Source: Frondihabitans sp. PhB188 (GTDB lineage: Bacteria; Actinomycetota; Actinomycetes; Actinomycetales; Microbacteriaceae). From it: a stretch of 64,000 bases of DNA. This document shows, piece by piece, positions 51,131-64,000 of the stretch. Within the stretch, counting starts at the first letter, position 1, and every line of letters begins with the position of its first letter. The position numbers and the translations under genes are program-made. The stretch spans positions 62,001 through 126,000 of the forward strand of contig NZ_RJUO01000005.1 of assembly GCF_003752365.1 (NCBI RefSeq). Direction: 5' to 3'. Under the pieces are notes generated by a model, which saw nothing but the letters and a program-made list of their open reading frames with translations, was not told the DNA's origin and searched no databases.

Positions 51131-51778
51131 GGCGGGCGCGGGCGCGCCGCCGATCCGGCGGGTTCGTTCCGATTCCGCGGGCTCAGCCTCACGGCCGCTC
51201 CCCCACGCGCGCCCGCACCCGCCAACACGGCACACCCCGCCGCTCATCCGGCGGGTCCGCGCCGATCCCGCGGGCCCAGCCCTACGGCCGCTCCCCCACG
51301 GGCGCCCGCACCCGCCAACACGGCACACCCCCGCCGCTCATCCGGCGGGTCCGCGCCGATCCCGCGGGCCCAGCCGCGCGGCCACTCCCCCACGCGCGCC
51401 CGCACCCGCCAACACGGCACACCCCCGCCGTCCGTCCGGCGGGTTCGCGCCAATCTGGCGGGCCCAGCCGGACGGAGGCTTCGCCCACGCCCCCGCACCC
51501 GCCGAAACGGCAGACCCCCGCCGCTCATCCGACGGGTTCGAGCCGATCCCGCGGGCTGAACCCCTCGGCACGGGCCGGCGCCTCGGGCCCGCACACCCCG
51601 CGTTCCGGCACCCGCCCTAGGCCGCGGCGTTGCGCGCACGCCGCATCGCGGGGTCCAACCCCGTCCTCGCCGCAGACACGCAAGGCGCCCCGCCCGCCGC
51701 CCACACGCACACCGGCCCCGCCCCACGCGAACGCGGAGACGGGGCCGAACGTGCAAGCGACGCGATGTCGCCCTGCGA
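51131..51778. repeat. Five tandem ~94-bp repeats in a 648-bp gene-free gap
   Basis: Units carry a core TCCGGCGGG beginning at 51154, 51247, 51341, 51435 and 51528 (periods 93, 94, 94, 93), followed by CGCGCCGATCCCGCGGGCCC-type and CGCCCGCACCCGCCAACACG-type segments. The inner units are nearly identical. The core also occurs at 1724-1826. Long open frames on both strands are a by-product of the GC content. The rest of the gap (51560-51778) holds nothing recognisable. Confidence 0.8.
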
Positions 51779-54640
<2,862 letters not shown>

Positions 54641-54710
54641 GGATACTCCCGGTTGGTGATGAGCGGAACGCTTGGCGTTACCAGCCCGTGATGGTAGCAA
54701 GCCTAATAGC

Positions 54711-54755
54711 CGAACCCCTGGGAGGCCGCCACGCGGGCGGCGTCCCAGGGGTTCG
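54711..54755. terminator. Terminator between hpf and secA
   Basis: CGAACCCCTGGGA pairs with TCCCAGGGGTTCG around a second GCCGCC/GGCGGC stem. On the reverse strand it lies 18 nt after the hpf stop codon, ahead of secA. Confidence 0.8.
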
Positions 54756-54772
54756 GGTCGAGCGGTCGAGCG

Positions 54773-55474
54773 TCAGCCGACGAGGCCGCCGCGGATGGCC
54801 ATCTCGGTCTCCTGGTGCGTGGGGGCGGAGTCGTCGAGCGCGATCACGCCGTAGTCCCAGCCCTTGCGCCGGTAGACGACGCTCGGCCGGCCGTCGTTGG
54901 CCGAGTCGGTGAACAGGTAGAAGTCGTGGCCGACGAGCTCCATGTAGTAGAGCGCGTCGTCGACGGTCATGGGCGTCGACGCGAACGTCTTCTCGCGGAT
55001 CACGACGGGGCAGTACTCGTCTTCGGCGGGCTCGACGGCCTCGTCGACGGTGGCGATCGCGCCGGTGCGCACCTGCTCCAGCGTCTCGGCCGACGCCGGG
55101 ATGATGCCCGCGCGGCTGAAGTCGGCGGCGGCGGCCTCGTGCAGCGAGGTGGGCCGGTGCTGGCCGCGATGCACCTTGCTCCGGTCCTTCGCTCGGCGGA
55201 CGCGCTCGAGCAGCCGGGCGATGGCCAGGTCGAATGCGACGTACTTGTCGGATCCGCTCGACTCCGCGCGGACCAGCGGGCCGGGGCCGATCAGGGTGAG
55301 CTCGACGCGGTCGTCTCCCGACGTCGAACCGGATTTCTCGTTGTGCCTCGACACCTTGATCTCGAGCGCCAGTGCTCGGGTGGCGAGGGAGCCGACCTTC
55401 TCGGCTTTCTCGGTGGCGTACTCGCGGAATCGATCGGTGATACCCACGTTTCGACCCGTTACGGAAATGTCCAT
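54773..55474 (-). CDS. hpf: Long-form ribosome hibernation promoting factor
   Basis: 233 aa. N-terminal S30AE domain (MDISVTGRNVGITDRFREYATEKAEKV, residues 1-100), a linker, and the C-terminal dimerisation domain (IREKTFASTPMTVDDALYYMELVGHDFYLFTDS, about 170-220). The two-domain form makes 100S ribosome dimers in stationary phase. CTGGAGGA precedes the ATG. Order comF-hpf-secA is conserved in actinobacteria. Confidence 0.96.
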   Translation of the reverse strand: MDISVTGRNVGITDRFREYATEKAEKVGSLATRALALEIKVSRHNEKSGSTSGDDRVELTLIGPGPLVRAESSGSDKYVAFDLAIARLLERVRRAKDRSKVHRGQHRPTSLHEAAAADFSRAGIIPASAETLEQVRTGAIATVDEAVEPAEDEYCPVVIREKTFASTPMTVDDALYYMELVGHDFYLFTDSANDGRPSVVYRRKGWDYGVIALDDSAPTHQETEMAIRGGLVG

Positions 55475-55721
55475 GACGTTCCTCCAGCCACTTCAGCGTG
55501 CCGCCGTTCGTGTAGGCGGTAGTGCTTTCACGCCTCGTAGGGCCACCGTAGTGACGTCGGCACCGCGATGTCACGACCTGTTCACCCATTCTTCGCACGC
55601 TCCTCGAATTCGCACCTGCCACGCAGGCGGCACCAATACGCTCGGGGTCCGCGCGTCGATTCCGCCAGGTGATCTCCCCTCACGATCCGGCGCTCGAAAC
55701 GTCGTGGTCACGATCGCCCGC

Positions 55722-56411
55722 TCAGGATCGCCCACTCAGGGGCACGGCTGCCAGCGCGCACACCCCGACGACACGAGCCCCGGCCTCCCGGGCGGCCCGG
55801 CAGGCCTCGGTCAGCGTGGCCCCGGTCGTCATCACGTCGTCGACGATCACGACGCTCCGGCCCGCCCAGCGCGTCGAGCAGACGAGCCTTCTCGATCGGT
55901 GGCGCTCGGCCCGCCCGCGTCCTTTCTGCTGAGCGGAGCTCCCATGGCGCAGGAACTCGAGGCCCCGCCGCCCGGGCACAGCCCCCGCCGCTCGAAGAAG
56001 AAGCTCGACGGGGTCGCACCCGCGCCGTCGCCGGCCCGAGCGCGACGGGGGCACCGCGAGCGCCACGAGGGGGTGCGCGTCGTCGGGGGCCTCGGCCGCG
56101 AGAAGGGCCAGCGCGCGACCGAGCGGCGGAGCCAGAGGCCGGGCCAGGCGGAGGCGCCCGCCGTCCTTGAAGGCGAGCACGGCGTCGCGGGCGGAGCCGG
56201 CGTAGACGAGCCCGGTGGCGCATGGGGTCGCATCGGCCAGGGCGTCGAGGCGGGGCAGGGCGGCGGCGAAGCGCGCGCGGCAGCGGCCGCACAGGTCGAT
56301 GTCGGGCGCACCGCAGCCGGCGCAGTCGACGGGGGCCACCAGGGCGAGCGCGCCACGGAGGGAGGGCGCGGCGCGGACCCAGAGGGCGAGGAGCAGGGGC
56401 AGGAGGGGCAT
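55722..56411 (-). CDS. comF: ComF-family phosphoribosyltransferase-like protein
   Basis: 229 aa. Zinc-finger-like VDCAGCGAPDIDLCGRCRARF near the N-terminus and the PRPP-binding loop VVIVDDVMTTGATLTEA near residues 190-206. The family is linked to DNA uptake or DNA metabolism. The usual RGFDQ/RGFNPVE segment reads RGCDPVELLLRAAG here. A CGCAGGAACTCG stretch lies in the coding region. Upstream gap to lpqB is 84 bp. Confidence 0.9.
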   Translation of the reverse strand: MPLLPLLLALWVRAAPSLRGALALVAPVDCAGCGAPDIDLCGRCRARFAAALPRLDALADATPCATGLVYAGSARDAVLAFKDGGRLRLARPLAPPLGRALALLAAEAPDDAHPLVALAVPPSRSGRRRRGCDPVELLLRAAGAVPGRRGLEFLRHGSSAQQKGRGRAERHRSRRLVCSTRWAGRSVVIVDDVMTTGATLTEACRAAREAGARVVGVCALAAVPLSGRS

Positions 56412-56495
56412 GTCTCGATGGTGCCGGCCCCGAGTTCCTGCGCCCCGAGAAAGGGCCTGCCTGTGGACAGACGAGAGCCTGTGGACAGAGCCCGG

Positions 56496-58168
56496 CTAGC
56501 GCTGCGTCGCCAGGAGGTCGGCGCTGATGCCCGTGTCCTCCCAGCCGTTGCCACGCGGCTCGAGCAGGGTGCCCGACGCGGTCAGCACGCGGACGCCGTC
56601 GGCGCCGTTGCCCCCGACGAGGTTGACAGCCGTGCCGCTCGGGGTCCCGAGGTCGGTGCTCTCGCCGCCGACATCGTGCTCCGAGACCAGAGACGATCCG
56701 GTGCCGCTCGTCGACAGCGTGCCGATCGTGAGCTCGTCGACCCACGTGACCGAGACCGGGCTGCCCGCCGGCGGCGTCAGCTCGAGCGGGTTGCCGAGCG
56801 CGGTGGGCATGTGCTTGGCGTCGCGCTGGATCGACGCCACCAGGAGGCGGGTCGTTCCGGCGTTGTCGAGCAGGATCGCCACTCGGGTGCCGTCACGCGA
56901 CACCGTGAAGCCGACGAGCTGCTGGTCGCTCGGCAGGTCGGTCGAGACCGGGTGGGCCACGCCCTCGGCGTCGTACGCGATCATCGAGCGCGGGTCGTCT
57001 GTCTGCGCGCTCCAGACGAGTCCCTGGCCGTCGAGCGTGGGCGCGGCGAGGCCCGACCTCGAGTCGACGCGGCGCGAGACGCCCTGGTCGGTCACGACGA
57101 AAGTGCCGTCGGCGGTGCCGACCGCGGCCGTCTTCTGGTCGGTCGAGAGCTCGACCGACGTCGGCTTGAGGGCGACGACGGCCTTCGACAGGCCCGCGAC
57201 GGGAGAGACCGACGATGCACTGGCCCAGCCGAACGCGCCCTTCGACAGCACCAGCGGCCGGGCGTCGACCTGCGGGTCGGTGAGGGCCGCGCCGCCGGTG
57301 TCGTTGGGGATCGAGAGGTTTGCCCCGTCGGCCGAGATCTCGACCGCGCTCACCGTCGTGACCGTCGAGAAGCTCGCCACGAGCTGGGCGCGCATCCGCG
57401 AGCGCTCGGTCGCGTCGAGGCCCTCCACCCCGCTCGACAGGTCGACCCGGGCGGTGCCCGACGACACGGTCACGGCCCCCGGACCGAGCTTGGCCTTGGC
57501 CGGGAACGCCGACTCGACGGCTCCGTTGAGCCACGGTGACGGGCCGCCGAGAAGCGCCTCGACGATGTGCGTCGTCGGCGACGTGCGCGCCAGGAACCAC
57601 CGCTCGTCGGGCACCAGGTAGGTGAACGTCGGATCGTAGAAGTAGATGGCGTGCGGCCGGAAGACGAGGTCGAAGTTCGCCGTCGACAGCACGATGCCCG
57701 ACGGCGCCCGGCTGATTCGCCACTCGCCGCCGACCTTCTGGAAGGCGAACTGCAGGCTGACCGTGTCAGACGGCTGCGCCTCGGCGTAGTGCCCCTCGGC
57801 GTCGACCGACGCGACGCTCTGCACGGTGTAGGTCGCGGCGCCGTCTGTTCCGGCGGCGAACGTGCCCGAGCCCTGGCGGACGACGACGCCCGCACGGGGA
57901 TCCCACTTCTTCGCCTCGGTGCTCGTGAGGTACTGCCGCGCCACCTTGTAGTCGCCCTGCGAGCCGGTGCCGGCCTCGATGAAGCCGCGAAGGATCCGCT
58001 CCTGGTCGCTGCCGGCGATCGGCCCCGACGGCAGGTACTCGATGTCGCTCTCGATCTTGTTGCTGATCGGGTCGCCGGTCTCGACCCCGCCGGTCGACGG
58101 GATCGTGGCGCAGCCGACGAGCACGACGACCGAGGCCGCCGCCACGAGCGCTGCCCGGACCGCCCGCA

Positions 58169-58172
<4 letters not shown>
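56496..58172 (-). CDS. lpqB: Lipoprotein LpqB, MtrAB accessory
   Basis: 558 aa. Lipoprotein signal ending in lipobox VLVGC (residue about 20). N-terminal tandem domains include the GerMN-like region (YLVPDERWFLARTSPTTHIVEALLGGPSPWL) and the C-terminal half is the LpqB beta-propeller. LpqB interacts with MtrB in mycobacteria and affects MtrA phosphorylation and cell-wall homeostasis. Its ATG overlaps the mtrB stop (ATGA). Confidence 0.95.
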
Positions 58173-59795
<1,623 letters not shown>

Positions 59796-59803
<8 letters not shown>

Positions 59804-60476
59804 TGGCGCCGGCGCGGTACCCGACGCCGCGCACCGTGCTCACGATCCGCGGGTTGTCGGGATCGTGCTCGACCTTGGCGCGGAGGCGCTGCACGTGCAC
59901 GTTCACCAGGCGGGTGTCGGCCTTGTAGTGGTAGCCCCAGACCTGCTCGAGCAGCATCTCGCGCGTGAAGACCTGCTGCGGCTTTGACGCGAGGGCGAGC
60001 AGCAGCTCGAACTCCAGCGGGGTCAGGTTGATGACCGCGTCTCCGCGGCGCACCTCGTGCGCGGCGACGTCGACCGTGAGGTCGCCGACGGCGAGGGTGT
60101 CGCTCGACGGCTCGGCGATGGGGCGAAGCCGCGTGCGGATGCGCGCGACGAGCTCCTTCGGGTTGAACGGCTTCACGACGTAGTCGTCGGCGCCCGACTC
60201 GAGGCCCCTCACGACGTCGCTCGTGTCGCCCTTCGCCGTCAGCATGATGATGGGCACGCCGCTCTCGGCGCGCAGGAGGCGGCAGACCTCGATGCCGTCG
60301 ATGCCCGGGAGCATCAGGTCGAGCAGCACGAGATCCGGCGTCGTCTCGGCGAACGCCTCGAGAGCCCCGCTGCCATCGGCGCAGAACGACGCCTCGAACC
60401 CATCGGCACGGAGCACGATGCCGATCATCTCGGCCAGGGCTGGGTCGTCGTCAACCACCAGGATGCGGGGGGTCAT
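59796..60476 (-). CDS. mtrA: Response regulator MtrA
   Basis: 226 aa from the ATG at 60476; a GTG at 60485 is in frame, but GTGGAG there is better read as the ribosome binding site. Receiver domain with D53 in DLVLLDLMLPG, and the OmpR-type winged helix with LTPLEFELLLALASKPQQVFTREMLLEQVWGYHYKADTRLVNVHVQRLRAK. The sequence is very close to mycobacterial MtrA, an essential OriC- and promoter-binding regulator. First gene of mtrA-mtrB-lpqB. Confidence 0.97.
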
Positions 60477-60643
60477 GGTCTCCACGGGTAAGAAGCGCCG
60501 CGCGATGCGGGTCGCTCCACAGTAGCGAACGGCGCTGGGATCGCCACAGGCAAGGCCATCGGAGGCGCTCAGCCTTCAGCTCCGGTGTCGGCGGCCTGTG
60601 GTTTCATGGTTCAAAGCACGGACGCACGCACCACGGGGGATCC

Positions 60644-61972
60644 ATGAGCACGGACGCACCACGCAACGCCGACGAGGGCTCGCCCTGGGCGGCGCCGGGT
60701 GGCGCGTCGCCGCGGCCGAGGGGTGTGCCGGCGGTTCCGCCCGTTCCTGCGCCCGCCGCCCCGCCCGCGCCGCCTCCGGGCTACGGCCAGCCCGCGCCGC
60801 CTCCGGGCTACGGCCAGCCCGCACCGCCCGCCGGAGTCGCGCCTCCCGCCTACCCTCGGCCTGGCGGCATGCCGCCCGCCTATCCACGGCAGGGTCCGCC
60901 TCAGGGGCCGCCGCCCGGGTGGGCGCCGCCGCCGAAGCCGGGCCTCGTGCCGCTGCGGCCGCTCACGCTCGGCGACATGCTGGGCGCCGCGTTCCGGGTG
61001 TTCCGGCGGAATCCGCTGACCACGTTCGGCACCGCCCTGCTCTTCTCTCTCGGCTCCACCGTCATCGTCGCCGGTGTGGGCGCGCTCATCGTGGTAGGCG
61101 CGGTCGGCCGCTACCAGAGCGCCCTCCCCCAGGACCGCGACTCGATCCTTCCCGGCACCATCGCCGGCGGCGCGCTGGCGCTGCTCGTGCCCGTCTTCTT
61201 CCAGGTCGGGGTGCAGGCGATCCTGCAGGGCGTGCTCGTGCTCGAGACCAGCCACCAGATCGTCGGCGAGAAGATGCGTCTTCGCGGGCTCCTGCGCCAG
61301 GCCCGGGGCCGGATCTGGGCGCTGATCGGCTGGGCCGCGGCCATCAGCGGCGCTCTGCTCGTCGGGATCGGCATTCTGGCGGGCGTCGTCGTGCTGCTGG
61401 TCGTGGGGGTCGGCCAGGCCGCCGGCATCACCGCGGGCGTGCTGGTCGGCGTCTTCGGCAGCCTCGGAATCGTCGTGCTCGCCGTCTGGGTGGGCACCAA
61501 GACGGTGCTCGTGCCGAGCGTGCTGCTGCTCGAGCGCCTGGCCTTCCGCGCAGCGATCGCCCGGTCGTGGCGACTCACCCGCGGCAGCTTCTGGAAGACG
61601 TTCGGCATCATCGCGCTCGTCGCCGTCATCGTCTCGGTCGCGTCGAATGTCGCGAGCGCGCCGGTGTCCTTCATCGGCGGCCTGGCCGGCGGGCTCCTCG
61701 CCCCGAACGGCAGCGACGACTCCAGCGGCGCCGTCGTCTCGTACGTCCTCATCCAGGTCGCGTCGGGTCTCGTCGCGCTGGTGGTGGGCGCCATCGGCTC
61801 CGTGATCCAGTCGGCGACCGTGGCCCTGATCTACGTCGACCTCCGGATCCGCCGCGAGGGGCTCGACCTCGACCTCGTCCGCTACGTGGAGCTGCGCCAG
61901 CACGGCGTGACGCCGCTGCCCGACCCGTACCGGCCCCCCGGGGCCCCGACCGCTCCCCCCGGAGTCGCGTGA
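60644..61972 (+). CDS. Glycerophosphoryl-diester-phosphodiesterase-type membrane-domain protein
   Basis: 442 aa. N-terminal 100 residues are Pro-rich with a duplicated PPPGYGQPA unit. After PLRPLTLGDMLGAAFRVFRRNPLTTFG, a conserved opening of this family, come six to eight transmembrane helices and LARSWRLTRGSFWKTFGI-like RSWRLT motif. Function unknown; recurrent upstream partner of DUF4129/DUF4350/MoxR operons in actinobacteria. GGGGGA precedes the ATG. Its last codons overlap the next start (GTGA). Confidence 0.83.
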   Translation: MSTDAPRNADEGSPWAAPGGASPRPRGVPAVPPVPAPAAPPAPPPGYGQPAPPPGYGQPAPPAGVAPPAYPRPGGMPPAYPRQGPPQGPPPGWAPPPKPGLVPLRPLTLGDMLGAAFRVFRRNPLTTFGTALLFSLGSTVIVAGVGALIVVGAVGRYQSALPQDRDSILPGTIAGGALALLVPVFFQVGVQAILQGVLVLETSHQIVGEKMRLRGLLRQARGRIWALIGWAAAISGALLVGIGILAGVVVLLVVGVGQAAGITAGVLVGVFGSLGIVVLAVWVGTKTVLVPSVLLLERLAFRAAIARSWRLTRGSFWKTFGIIALVAVIVSVASNVASAPVSFIGGLAGGLLAPNGSDDSSGAVVSYVLIQVASGLVALVVGAIGSVIQSATVALIYVDLRIRREGLDLDLVRYVELRQHGVTPLPDPYRPPGAPTAPPGVA

Positions 61973-62601
61973 GCGCCCCGCTCTCGCCTGGTGCCGACGA
62001 GGCCCGCAGGCTCCTCCAACAGGAGCTCGCCAAGGCCGAGTACCAGAACGCCAAGCCGGGCCTGCTCGACCGTGTCGCCCAGTCGTTCTGGGACTGGGTC
62101 AACTCGCTCGAGTTCGGCTCGGTCAAGGGCGTGCCGGTGCTGGGCATCCTCGTCGTGCTCGCGATCGTCGCCGTCGTGCTCCTCGTGGTGTTCCGCGTGT
62201 ACGGGGCGCCGCGACTGAACCGCAAGGCGTCGGCCGCGTCGACGCTCTTCGGCGAGAACGACGACCGCTCCGCCGCCGACCTCCGAGCCGCGGCCGCCCG
62301 CGCTGCCTCGGCCGGCGACCACGATCTCGCGGTCGTCGAGGCCTTCCGCGCGCTGGCCCGGGCGCTCGACGAGCGCGACGTCGTCTCGACCAGCCCGGGC
62401 ACGACCGCGCAGGCGTTCGCCGTGAGCGCGGGCGAGGCGTTCCCCGACCTCGCTGGGCGGATCCTCGACGCGTCCGGCTCGTTCGACGGCGTCCGCTACC
62501 TCGAGCGCTCCGGCACCGCAGCCGAGTACGAGCGGGTGCGGGAGCTCGACGGGGCTCTCGAGACGGCCAGCCCGGCCCGGCCGATCGGCGTGCCCGCATG
62601 A
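61969..62601 (+). CDS. DUF4129-domain membrane protein
   Basis: 210 aa with a GTG start. One transmembrane helix (about residues 50-72, VPVLGILVVLAIVAVVLLVVF), preceded by SFWDWVNSLEF, followed by the cytoplasmic DUF4129 domain (DHDLAVVEAFRALARALDERDVVSTSPGTTAQAFA, about 120-160). Part of the MoxR-operon set, possibly in stress or wall processes. Confidence 0.86.
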   Translation: MSAPLSPGADEARRLLQQELAKAEYQNAKPGLLDRVAQSFWDWVNSLEFGSVKGVPVLGILVVLAIVAVVLLVVFRVYGAPRLNRKASAASTLFGENDDRSAADLRAAAARAASAGDHDLAVVEAFRALARALDERDVVSTSPGTTAQAFAVSAGEAFPDLAGRILDASGSFDGVRYLERSGTAAEYERVRELDGALETASPARPIGVPA

Positions 62602-63806
62602 CCGACACCGCGACCCGGCCGCGCCGTACGGAGGCCCCCGGCCCGCGGGTGCCGGTCGTCGTCCGCACGCGGATCCTGCTCGGGCTCGGCGCCGCCGTCG
62701 TCGTCGCCGTCCTCGCCCTGCTCGTCGTCGGCGGTCTCGCCGGCACGACCGGCAGCGCCCTCGACGCAGCCAGCACGCAGCCGAGCGGCGCCAAGGCGCT
62801 GGTCAGCGTGCTTCGGGGTCAGGGCATCGACGTGACAGTGACGACGACGCTCTCGTCGACTGCGGCTGCCGCGGCGGACGACCCCGCCGAGACGACGATC
62901 TTCGCCCACGACTCGAACGGGTACCTCGACGCCGACCAGTGGCGGCGCCTCGCCGGCGCCTCGTCGCACCTCGTCGTCGCGGCCCCGGCGCAGACGGCCC
63001 TCGACGCCGTCGCACCCGGCGTCACCGCGTCGACGAAGGAGCTGACCGGCACGCTCGCGCCGAGCTGCGACCTTCCGGCACTCGCGCAGTCGAGCCGTGT
63101 CACCGGAGACGGCAGCCGCTACACCGTGGCCGCCGGCTCCGACGCCGACCGCTGCCTCCCCGCCACGAGCGGCGGCGGCTACGGCCTCGTCCAGCAGCCG
63201 TTCGAGGGCTCGACCGTCACTGTCGTCGGCACGACCTCGGCGCTCAGCAACGAGAAGGTCGCCGACCTCGACGACTCCGCCTTCGCGCTCGCGCTCCTCG
63301 GCGACTCCCCCACGCTCGTCTGGTACCTCCCCTCCGTCGACGATCTGCCGAAAGGCACCGGCACCCTCGCCTCGCTCACACCCGGCTGGGTCACGCCGAG
63401 CATCGCACTGATCTTCGCCGCCGGGATCGCGGGCGCGTTCTGGCGGGGCCGCCGACTCGGTCCCCTCGTCGTCGAGAACCTGCCCGTCGTCGTGCGGTCG
63501 ACGGAGACGACCGAGGGCCGGGCGCGGCTCTACCAGCGCGGCGCCTCCCGGGTGCACGCCCTCGACCAGATCCGCGTCGGCGCCCTGTCGCGGCTCGCCC
63601 TCGCGGTCGGGCTCGGGCGGGGGGCCGACGTCGACCAGGTGGTGCGGCGGGTGGCCCAGTTCCTGCGCGTCGACCCCAAGCAGGTGCGCCACGTGCTCGT
63701 GGATGCCGTGCCCGGAGACGACGCCCACCTGATGGCCCTCAGCGACAGCCTGCGCGACCTCGAAGCCGCCGTCGCGCGAGCCGTGCGGCCCGGGGCGAGA
63801 CCATGA
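62598..63806 (+). CDS. DUF4350-domain membrane protein
   Basis: 402 aa. N-terminal helix (about residues 25-48), a DUF4350 domain outside or inside (SGAKALVSVLRGQGIDVTV, DAD, VVVAAPAQTALDAV), a second helix (about 262-285) and a cytoplasmic C-terminus with RVHALDQIRVGALSRLALAVGLGR and a final helical bundle. Start overlaps the DUF4129 stop (ATGA). Function unknown; consistent neighbour of MoxR ATPases. Confidence 0.88.
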   Translation: MTDTATRPRRTEAPGPRVPVVVRTRILLGLGAAVVVAVLALLVVGGLAGTTGSALDAASTQPSGAKALVSVLRGQGIDVTVTTTLSSTAAAAADDPAETTIFAHDSNGYLDADQWRRLAGASSHLVVAAPAQTALDAVAPGVTASTKELTGTLAPSCDLPALAQSSRVTGDGSRYTVAAGSDADRCLPATSGGGYGLVQQPFEGSTVTVVGTTSALSNEKVADLDDSAFALALLGDSPTLVWYLPSVDDLPKGTGTLASLTPGWVTPSIALIFAAGIAGAFWRGRRLGPLVVENLPVVVRSTETTEGRARLYQRGASRVHALDQIRVGALSRLALAVGLGRGADVDQVVRRVAQFLRVDPKQVRHVLVDAVPGDDAHLMALSDSLRDLEAAVARAVRPGARP

Positions 63807-63873
63807 CGCGCCCGACCCGGCATCGCCCGATCCGAACCAGCACCCCGCCCCTTCGACGGAAAGACTCATCGGC

Positions 63874-64000
63874 ATGACAACGACCCCCACGAACTCCGAC
63901 CTGCAGCAGTCGTTCGCGCGAGTCCGCGAAGAGGTAGGCAAGGCCGTCGTCGGCCAGGACGGCGCCGTCTCGGGCCTCATCGTCACTCTGCTCGCGTCGG
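63874..64000 (+). CDS. moxR: MoxR-family AAA ATPase, 3'-truncated
   Basis: Only the first 42 codons are inside the window: MTTTPTNSDLQQSFARVREEVGKAVVGQDGAVSGLIVTLLAS, the standard N-terminus of MoxR ATPases just before Walker A. CGGAAAGAC precedes the ATG. Fourth gene of the forward operon; DUF58 and von Willebrand-type genes would be expected next. Confidence 0.88.
   Translation, partial: MTTTPTNSDLQQSFARVREEVGKAVVGQDGAVSGLIVTLLAS

Noticed and set aside
51141-51560. CRISPR array
   Set aside because: Units are contiguous 94-bp repeats without unique spacers, and no cas genes are present.
51244-51756. Repetitive protein frame within the 94-bp array
   Set aside because: The frame is open only because the repeat period and GC content avoid stops; it is Gly/Arg/Ala low-complexity and has no start signal. 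Treated as non-coding repeat DNA.

Overview
The window is high-GC DNA with strong C/G bias in third codon positions. It carries the conserved actinobacterial blocks whiB1-pdtaS, secA-hpf-comF and lpqB-mtrB-mtrA in the relative order known from Mycobacterium. Together with a DUF6458 protein, a DUF6459 (Rv3235-like) protein and leader-poor genes, this points to Actinomycetota, most likely Microbacteriaceae. The family assignment is inference. No rRNA, CRISPR array or integrase is seen. One tRNA (Lys, CTT) is present.

Layout. 1-9.5 kb: two sugar-utilisation edges (partial TIM-barrel isomerase with a divergent LacI regulator), a DUF2809 protein, a PQQ-type sugar dehydrogenase lipoprotein, a TetR/SGNH hydrolase pair, a TetR/DHA2 drug exporter pair and a GH4 glucosidase. 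9.7-13.7 kb: methionine ABC importer metQNI facing a PatB-type C-S lyase, with a large hairpin between them. 14-19.5 kb: a four-gene surface-glycan module (GT-A transferase, GT1 transferase, HEAT-repeat/GT4 fusion, pyruvyltransferase). It is bracketed on both sides by copies of the same long hairpin with C/G-rich tracts. 19.6-31.8 kb: MFS exporter, Pr6Pr protein, TetR/DUF4267 pair with three operator copies, a frameshifted 3-hydroxyisobutyrate-dehydrogenase-like gene next to a manganese catalase, TetR/SDR pair, small proteins, a diacylglycerol-kinase-type lipid kinase and a lipoprotein.

29.6-33.9 kb: a three-gene operon of a Gfo/Idh-aldo/keto reductase fusion, a LacI regulator and an MFS carrier, with a palindromic operator upstream. 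34-37.5 kb: ABC exporter plus two-component system; the kinase start appears frameshifted. 37.5-39.4 kb: a HipBA toxin-antitoxin pair whose antitoxin has two DNA-binding domains. 39.4-46.5 kb: PBP4-type carboxypeptidase, DHA2 exporter with divergent TetR, and an isomerase/dehydrogenase sugar operon with divergent LacI. 46.6-64 kb: the conserved backbone: CsbD, tRNA-Lys, Bcp, WhiB1, PdtaS, an excisionase-fold protein, a DUF6459 protein, a 94-bp tandem repeat array, SecA, HPF, ComF, LpqB-MtrB-MtrA, then a forward membrane/DUF4129/DUF4350/MoxR operon that runs off the window.

The accessory genes are mostly regulator-target pairs with visible palindromic operators and ATGA or GTGA start-stop overlaps, so local operons can be read directly. 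The parts most worth a second look are the hairpin-bracketed glycan module, the HipBA variant, the reductase fusion operon, the dispersed GTTCCTGCGCC motif and the two apparent single-base frameshifts.
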